This document shows positions 13,790 to 14,809 of a stretch of 14,809 nucleotides of DNA, one piece after another. Each line of letters begins with the position of its first letter. The stretch's first letter is position 1. A program made the translations under genes and the position numbers. The DNA is taken from NCBI GenBank assembly GCA_002422505.1, contig DIVX01000046.1, forward strand, positions 6,547 through 21,355, in the 5' to 3' direction. The notes under the pieces were generated by a model, which ran no database searches, had not been told where the DNA came from, and saw only the letters and a list, made by a program, of their open reading frames with translations. The DNA comes from Desulfovibrio sp. UBA6121. Lineage in GTDB: Bacteria > Desulfobacterota > Desulfovibrionia > Desulfovibrionales > Desulfovibrionaceae.

Positions 13790-14809
13790 ACCAGCGCCGC
13801 AACGTGCAGTACTACCCCATGGACTTCTGGTTGCTGTTCTCGGCCCTGCTGCTGGCCGGGTTCGGGCTCATCATGGTCTTCTCCAGCTCCGGCATCATGG
13901 CCGAGCGCTTCTACAGCGACAAGTACCTGTTCTTTAAGAAGCAGGCCATGTTCGCAGTGCTGGGCACCGGGGTCATGATCTTCTGCGCGCGCATGAAGCG
14001 GCAGTTTTTCTACAACCTCACCTACCTCTGGGTGTTTCTGGTGGTGCTGCTGCTGGTGCTCTGCCAGGTGCTCGGCGCGTCCATCGGCGGCAGCAAGCGC
14101 TGGATTCCCCTGGGGCCGTTCTCCTTGCAGCCCCTGGAGTTCGCCAAGATCGCCCTGGTGTTCTACCTGTCCTTCTTCTTCGCCAAAAAGCAGGAGCTGG
14201 TGCAGAGCAAATCCTTCGCGGTGGGCGTCATTCCGCCCTTCTTGGTCACGGGCATCATGTGCGGGCTGCTTATGCTCCAGCCGGACTTCGGCGGCACTGC
14301 GTTCCTGTGCTTCATCCTGTTCTGCATGTGCTTCGTGGGCGGCACGCGCATCATCTATCTCGTGCTCTCCGCAGGCATTGGCGCGTGGGCGGGCTGGATG
14401 CTCATCGCCTCCGCCCCGTACCGCCTCAAGCGTTGGACGGCCTTCCTCGATCCCTTCGCCGTGGCCAAAAACGAGGGCTACCAGCTGGTGCAGTCGCTGT
14501 ACGCCTTCGGCTCCGGCAAGTTCTTCGGCGCCGGGCTTGGCGCGGGCAAGCAGAAGCTCTTCTTCCTGCCGGAGGCCCACAACGACTTCATCATGGCCGT
14601 GGTGGGCGAGGAACTGGGCTTCTTCGGCATCTCCCTGGTGTTTCTGCTGGTGGGTTTTCTGCTGCTGCGCGCCTTCCGCGTGGCCTTCATGCAGGAGGAC
14701 CTGATGGACCGCTTCACCGCCTTCGGCATGGGGGTCATCCTGGCCCTGGGCTTCTGCCTCAATTTGGCCGTGGTGCTGGGCACCGTGCCGCCCAAGGGCG
14801 TGCCCATGC
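13786..14809 (+). CDS. ftsW: Septal peptidoglycan polymerase FtsW, N-terminal part
   Basis: SEDS-family membrane glycosyltransferase that polymerises lipid II at the septum together with FtsI. The gene is cut by the right edge after 341 codons; most of the protein is present, ending in TVPPKGVPM. Many membrane helices follow a short cytoplasmic tail. Family blocks: MVFSSSG (30-36), GGSKRWIPLGPFSLQPLEFAK (101-121), LQPDFGGT (164-171), KRWTAFLDPF (215-224), NEGYQLVQSLYAFGSGKFFG (229-248), and LPEAHNDFIMAVVGEELG (261-278) with Asp267 as the likely catalytic aspartate. Two variants: the normally invariant QPSE reads QPLE (Leu117), and HTDF reads HNDF. The position after murD in a dcw cluster favours FtsW over RodA. 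The ATG overlaps the murD stop; AGGGGG at 13774-13779 is the ribosome site. murG would be expected next. Confidence 0.95.
   Translation, partial: MNQRRNVQYYPMDFWLLFSALLLAGFGLIMVFSSSGIMAERFYSDKYLFFKKQAMFAVLGTGVMIFCARMKRQFFYNLTYLWVFLVVLLLVLCQVLGASIGGSKRWIPLGPFSLQPLEFAKIALVFYLSFFFAKKQELVQSKSFAVGVIPPFLVTGIMCGLLMLQPDFGGTAFLCFILFCMCFVGGTRIIYLVLSAGIGAWAGWMLIASAPYRLKRWTAFLDPFAVAKNEGYQLVQSLYAFGSGKFFGAGLGAGKQKLFFLPEAHNDFIMAVVGEELGFFGISLVFLLVGFLLLRAFRVAFMQEDLMDRFTAFGMGVILALGFCLNLAVVLGTVPPKGVPM

Overview
The window reads as a GC-rich Gram-negative chromosome segment, most likely a sulfate-reducing deltaproteobacterium of the Desulfovibrio group. That placement is inferred from three things: the gene order, a meso-diaminopimelate-type MurE, and a division transpeptidase (FtsI) carrying a C-terminal PASTA domain. 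No mobile element, CRISPR array, tRNA or rRNA was seen. Both ends cut through genes: a serine protease on the left and ftsW on the right.

Left part (1-2066). The start of a membrane-anchored HtrA/trypsin-like serine protease is read leftwards. Divergent from it is a MarR-type regulator, followed by a DUF554 (YqgA-like) membrane protein. The 250-bp divergent region holds a protease promoter candidate with an inverted repeat in its spacer. It also holds a strong marR promoter whose -10 lies inside a 15-bp palindrome directly before the start codon. That arrangement suggests autoregulation and possibly a leaderless mRNA.

Middle part (2086-4530, minus strand). Pyruvate kinase is followed after three bases by an HD-GYP phosphohydrolase, probably as one two-gene operon. 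The HD-GYP gene converges on the DUF554 gene, with a short GC hairpin between them.

Right part (4721-14809, plus strand). This is the first nine genes of a classical division and cell wall (dcw) operon: mraZ-rsmH-ftsL-ftsI-murE-murF-mraY-murD-ftsW. Just ahead of mraZ are four GTGG repeats at exactly 10-bp spacing, the expected binding box for MraZ autorepression. Genes are packed with five 4-base ATGA/GTGA overlaps and no gap above 18 bases, so translation is probably coupled. MurE, MurF and MurD build the UDP-MurNAc-pentapeptide and MraY loads it on undecaprenyl phosphate. FtsW and FtsI then polymerise and crosslink septal peptidoglycan, with FtsL as the divisome activator and RsmH modifying 16S rRNA.

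No clearly new biological system was found. The points most worth a second look are the regulatory sites (marR palindrome, MraZ box, protease inverted repeat), the pyk/HD-GYP pairing, and an AT-rich stretch with a perfect palindrome inside the start of murD.
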